From contig OZ014416.1 of the NCBI GenBank assembly GCA_963965975.1, forward strand, positions 6,262,001-6,326,000: 64,000 bases of DNA, read 5' to 3'. The stretch comes from Xestospongia bergquistia (taxonomy: Eukaryota > Porifera > Demospongiae > Haplosclerida > Petrosiidae). The position numbers and the translations under genes were made by a program. Shown here piece by piece: positions 58,730-64,000 of this stretch (position 1 is the stretch's first letter; each line of letters opens with the position of its first letter). Under the pieces are notes generated by a model. The model saw only the letters and a program-made list of their open reading frames with translations, did no database searches and was not told the DNA's origin.

Positions 58730-61073
58730 CAGGGTAAAGACACCAAACAATTTTACGGTTGCCATGACAACACTCCTATCCATAGAATAGTTATAAAAAT
58801 GACTATTACAGACAATTTCAAACCTTAACTTACTAGCAATAACCTTTTCTTCCTAATATTCAGGGTAAAGACACCACACCCAATTTTATGGTTCCCATGA
58901 CAACACTCCTATCCATAGAACAGTTATAAAAATGACTATTACAGACAATTTTAAACCTTAATTACCAGCAATAACTCTTTCTTCCAAATATACAGGGTAA
59001 AGACACCAAACAATTTTACGGTTGCCATGACAACACTCCTATCCATAGAATAGTTATAAAAATGACTATTACAGACAATTTCAAACCTTAACTTACTAGC
59101 AATAACCTTTTCTTCCTAATATTCAGGGTAAAGACACCACACCCAATTTTATGGTTCCCATGACAACACTCCTATCCATAGAACAGTTATAAAAATGACT
59201 ATTACAGACAATTTTAAACCTTAACTTACCAGCAATAACTCTTTGTTCCTAATATAAAGGGTAAAGACATCAGACCCAATTTTACGGTTGCCACGACAAC
59301 ACTCCTATCCATAGAATAGTTATAAAAATGACTATTACAGATAATTTCAAACCTTAACTTACTAGCAATAACCTTTTCTTCCTAATATTCAGGGTAAAGA
59401 CACCACAACAAATTTTACGGCTCCCATGACAACACTCCTATCCATAGAATAGTTATAAAAATGACTATTACAGACAATTTCAAACCTTAACTTACCAGCA
59501 ATAACTCTTTGTTCCTAACATACAGGGTAAAGACATCACACCCAATTTTACGGTTGCCACGACAACACTCCTATGCATAGAATAGTTATAAAAATGACTA
59601 TTACAGACAATTTCAAACCTTAACTTACCAGCAATAACTCTTTCATCCTAATATTCAGGGTAAAGACACCACAACCAATTTTACGGTTCCCATGACAACA
59701 CTCCTATCCATAGAATAGTTATAAAAATGACTATTACAGACAACTTCAAACCTTAACTTCTTTCTTCCTAATATTCAGGGTAAAGACACCACACCCAATT
59801 TTATGGTTGCCATGACAACACTCCTATCCATAGAATAGTTATAAAAATGACTATTACAGACAATTTCAAACCTTAACTTACCAGCAATAACTCTTTGTTC
59901 CTAATATACAGGGTAAAGACACTACACTCAATTTTATGGTTGCCACGACAACACTCCTAATAGTTATAAAAATGACTATTACAGACAACTTTAATCCTTA
60001 AGTTACCAGCATTCAGCAATAACTCTTTCTTCTTAATATTCAGGATAAAGACACCACACCTATTTTACGGTTGCCACAACAACACTCCTATGCATAGACG
60101 TTAGAAAAATGACTATTACAGATAATTTCAAACCTTAACTTACCAGCAATAACTCTTTCTTCCTAATATTCAGGGTAAATTCACCACAACCAATTTTACG
60201 GTTCCCATGACAACACTCCTATCCATAGAATAGTTATAAAAATGACTATTACAGACAACTTCAAACCTTAACTTCTTTCTTCCTAATATACAGGGTAAAG
60301 ACATCAGACCCAATTTTACGGTTGCCACGACAACACTCCTATCCATAGAATAGTTATAAAAATGACTATTACAGACAATTTCAAACCTTAACTTCTTTCT
60401 TCCTAATATTCAGGGTAAAGACACTACACCCAATTTTATGGTTGCCATGACAACACTCCTATCCATAGAATAGTTATAAAAATGACTATTACAGACAATT
60501 TCAAACCTTAACTTACCAGCAATAACTCTTTGTTCCTAATATACAGGGTAAAGACACTACACTCAATTTTATGGTTGCCACGACAACACTCCTAATAGTT
60601 ATAAAAATGACTATTACAGACAACTTTAATCCTTAAGTTACCAGCATTCAGCAATAACTCTTTCTTCTTAATAATTATTCAGGATAAAGATACCACACCT
60701 ATTTTACGGTTGCCACAACAACACTCCTATGCATAGACGTTAGAAAAATGACTATTACAGATAATTTCAAACCTTAACTTACCAGCAATAACTCTTTCTT
60801 CCTAATATACAGGGTAAAGACATCACACCCAATTTTACGGTTGCCATGACAACACTCCTATCCATAGAATAGTTATAAAAATGACTATTACAGACAATTT
60901 CAAAACTTAACTTACCAGCAATAACTTTCTTCCTAATATACAGGGTAAAGACATCACACCCAATTTTACGGTTGCCACGACAACACTCCTATCCATAGAA
61001 TAGTTATAAAAATGACTATTACAGATAATTTCAAACCTTAACTTACCAGCAATAACTCTTTCTTCCTAATATA
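58730..61073 (+). repeat. Higher-order repeat, copy 1 (2,344 bp)
   Basis: A block of about 18 distinct monomers. Landmarks recur exactly 2,344 bp later: CACCAAACAATTTTACGG at 58741 and 61085, again at 59003 and 61347; ACATCAGACC at 59267 and 61611, and at 60301 and 62645; the CTTAATAATTATTCAGG variant at 60667 and 63011. Confidence 0.9.
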
Positions 61074-63417
61074 CAGGGTAAAGACACCAAACAATTTTAC
61101 GGTTGCCATGACAACACTCCTATCCATAGAATAGTTATAAAAATGACTATTACAGACAATTTCAAACCTTAACTTACTAGCAATAACCTTTTCTTCCTAA
61201 TATTCAGGGTAAAGACACCACACCCAATTTTATGGTTCCCATGACAACACTCCTATCCATAGAACAGTTATAAAAATGACTATTACAGACAATTTTAAAC
61301 CTTAATTACCAGCAATAACTCTTTCTTCCAAATATACAGGGTAAAGACACCAAACAATTTTACGGTTGCCATGACAACACTCCTATCCATAGAATAGTTA
61401 TAAAAATGACTATTACAGACAATTTCAAACCTTAACTTACTAGCAATAACCTTTTCTTCCTAATATTCAGGGTAAAGACACCACACCCAATTTTATGGTT
61501 CCCATGACAACACTCCTATCCATAGAACAGTTATAAAAATGACTATTACAGACAATTTTAAACCTTAACTTACCAGCAATAACTCTTTGTTCCTAATATA
61601 AAGGGTAAAGACATCAGACCCAATTTTACGGTTGCCACGACAACACTCCTATCCATAGAATAGTTATAAAAATGACTATTACAGATAATTTCAAACCTTA
61701 ACTTACTAGCAATAACCTTTTCTTCCTAATATTCAGGGTAAAGACACCACAACAAATTTTACGGCTCCCATGACAACACTCCTATCCATAGAATAGTTAT
61801 AAAAATGACTATTACAGACAATTTCAAACCTTAACTTACCAGCAATAACTCTTTGTTCCTAACATACAGGGTAAAGACATCACACCCAATTTTACGGTTG
61901 CCACGACAACACTCCTATGCATAGAATAGTTATAAAAATGACTATTACAGACAATTTCAAACCTTAACTTACCAGCAATAACTCTTTCATCCTAATATTC
62001 AGGGTAAAGACACCACAACCAATTTTACGGTTCCCATGACAACACTCCTATCCATAGAATAGTTATAAAAATGACTATTACAGACAACTTCAAACCTTAA
62101 CTTCTTTCTTCCTAATATTCAGGGTAAAGACACCACACCCAATTTTATGGTTGCCATGACAACACTCCTATCCATAGAATAGTTATAAAAATGACTATTA
62201 CAGACAATTTCAAACCTTAACTTACCAGCAATAACTCTTTGTTCCTAATATACAGGGTAAAGACACTACACTCAATTTTATGGTTGCCACGACAACACTC
62301 CTAATAGTTATAAAAATGACTATTACAGACAACTTTAATCCTTAAGTTACCAGCATTCAGCAATAACTCTTTCTTCTTAATATTCAGGATAAAGACACCA
62401 CACCTATTTTACGGTTGCCACAACAACACTCCTATGCATAGACGTTAGAAAAATGACTATTACAGATAATTTCAAACCTTAACTTACCAGCAATAACTCT
62501 TTCTTCCTAATATTCAGGGTAAATTCACCACAACCAATTTTACGGTTCCCATGACAACACTCCTATCCATAGAATAGTTATAAAAATGACTATTACAGAC
62601 AACTTCAAACCTTAACTTCTTTCTTCCTAATATACAGGGTAAAGACATCAGACCCAATTTTACGGTTGCCACGACAACACTCCTATCCATAGAATAGTTA
62701 TAAAAATGACTATTACAGACAATTTCAAACCTTAACTTCTTTCTTCCTAATATTCAGGGTAAAGACACTACACCCAATTTTATGGTTGCCATGACAACAC
62801 TCCTATCCATAGAATAGTTATAAAAATGACTATTACAGACAATTTCAAACCTTAACTTACCAGCAATAACTCTTTGTTCCTAATATACAGGGTAAAGACA
62901 CTACACTCAATTTTATGGTTGCCACGACAACACTCCTAATAGTTATAAAAATGACTATTACAGACAACTTTAATCCTTAAGTTACCAGCATTCAGCAATA
63001 ACTCTTTCTTCTTAATAATTATTCAGGATAAAGATACCACACCTATTTTACGGTTGCCACAACAACACTCCTATGCATAGACGTTAGAAAAATGACTATT
63101 ACAGATAATTTCAAACCTTAACTTACCAGCAATAACTCTTTCTTCCTAATATACAGGGTAAAGACATCACACCCAATTTTACGGTTGCCATGACAACACT
63201 CCTATCCATAGAATAGTTATAAAAATGACTATTACAGACAATTTCAAAACTTAACTTACCAGCAATAACTTTCTTCCTAATATACAGGGTAAAGACATCA
63301 CACCCAATTTTACGGTTGCCACGACAACACTCCTATCCATAGAATAGTTATAAAAATGACTATTACAGATAATTTCAAACCTTAACTTACCAGCAATAAC
63401 TCTTTCTTCCTAATATT
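61074..63417 (+). repeat. Higher-order repeat, copy 2 (2,344 bp)
   Basis: Nearly identical to copy 1 monomer for monomer. The match ends near 63418, where ATTCAG replaces ATACAG. A landmark with the CTACACTCAA variant at 57711 recurs at 59922, 2,211 bp later. That is the same period minus one 133-bp monomer, so an older related block lies to the left. Confidence 0.9.
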
Positions 63418-64000
63418 CAGGGTAAAGACACCACAACAAATTTTACGGCTCCCATGACAACACTCCTATCCATAGAATAGTTATAAAAATGACTATTACA
63501 GACAACTTCAAACCTTAACTTCTTTCTTCCTAATATTCAGGGTAAAGACACTACACCCAATTTTACGGTTGCAATGACAACACTCCTATCCATAGAATAG
63601 TTATAAAAATGACTATTACAGACAATTTCAAACCTTAACTTACCAGCAATAACTCTTTCTTCCTAATATACAGGGTAAAGACATCACACCCAATTTTACG
63701 GTTGCCACGACAACACTCCTATCCATAGAATAGTTATAAAAATGACTATTACAGACAATTTCAAAACTTAACTTACCAGCAATAACTTTCTTCCTAATAT
63801 ACAGGGTAAAGACATCACACCCAATTTTACGGTTGCCACGACAACACTCCTATCCATAGAATAGTTATAAAAATGACTATTACAGATAATTTCAAACCTT
63901 AACTTACCAGCAATAACTCTTTCTTCCTAATATTCAGGGTAAAGACACCACAACCAATTTTACGGTTCCCATGACAACACTCCTATCCATAGAATAGTTA

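Larger units (their letters stand above)
56335..64000 (+). repeat. Young satellite array, 133/120-bp monomers
   Basis: At least 55 tandem monomers run to the window edge. The long type is 133 bp (for example 57241-57373). The short type is 120 bp (57121-57240) and lacks the 13-bp ACCAGCAATAACT block. Monomers differ by few substitutions. Each contains ACCACACCCAATTTTACGG, a GTTGCCATGACAAC-type palindrome, ACACTCCTATCCATAGAATA and ATGACTATTACAGACAATTT. No reading frame of interest is present. The array continues beyond the window. Confidence 0.97.

Overview
The window looks like a piece of an AT-rich, intron-dense invertebrate genome, most likely a demosponge such as Amphimedon. That is inference from gene style: phase-consistent small exons, some introns of only 46-49 bp, ankyrin/ROCO/death-domain architecture, and dense mobile-element debris. 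No bacterial-type operons, tRNA, rRNA or CRISPR arrays were found.

Layout. 1-1.96 kb: a decayed copy of a ~120-133 bp satellite interrupted by a dispersed repeat. 2-6 kb: mostly featureless AT-rich DNA. 6.0-6.7 kb: an internally deleted hAT element. 6.7-10.4 kb: a decayed minus-strand CMGC-type protein kinase gene, broken up by microsatellites, a fold-back element and dispersed repeats. 10.4-17 kb: largely empty. 17.1-34.2 kb: the one gene that reads cleanly, a plus-strand 17-exon gene of about 1,292 codons encoding ankyrin repeats, a ROC GTPase and COR-like region, a death-domain-like module and a CARD-like module. Its introns hold a Tc1/mariner/IS630-type transposon with a nested gypsy leader, gypsy gag/RT remnants and long repeats rich in X-box-like motifs. 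34.2-46.2 kb: decay products of further genes, including a tandem paralogue remnant of the ROCO gene, a broken unknown exon and a frameshifted death-domain gene, mixed with CACTA-like and piggyBac elements. 46.3-55.6 kb: a many-exon plus-strand gene matching the N-terminal half of the inositol-trisphosphate-receptor family, with a second hAT derivative in an intron and several reading-frame breaks. 56.3-64 kb: a young, homogeneous array of the same satellite seen at the left edge, with a 2,344 bp higher-order repeat.

How it fits together. The ROCO-death gene has the layout of an intracellular signalling GTPase: ankyrin repeats for recognition, ROC-COR as a switch, and death-fold modules for adaptor recruitment. 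Related death-domain debris nearby suggests a local birth-and-death gene cluster. The satellite carries an RFX/X-box-like palindrome in most monomers, and separate intronic repeats in the ROCO gene carry the same motif class. All gene models were spliced by hand; homology calls rest on recognised motifs, not on searches.
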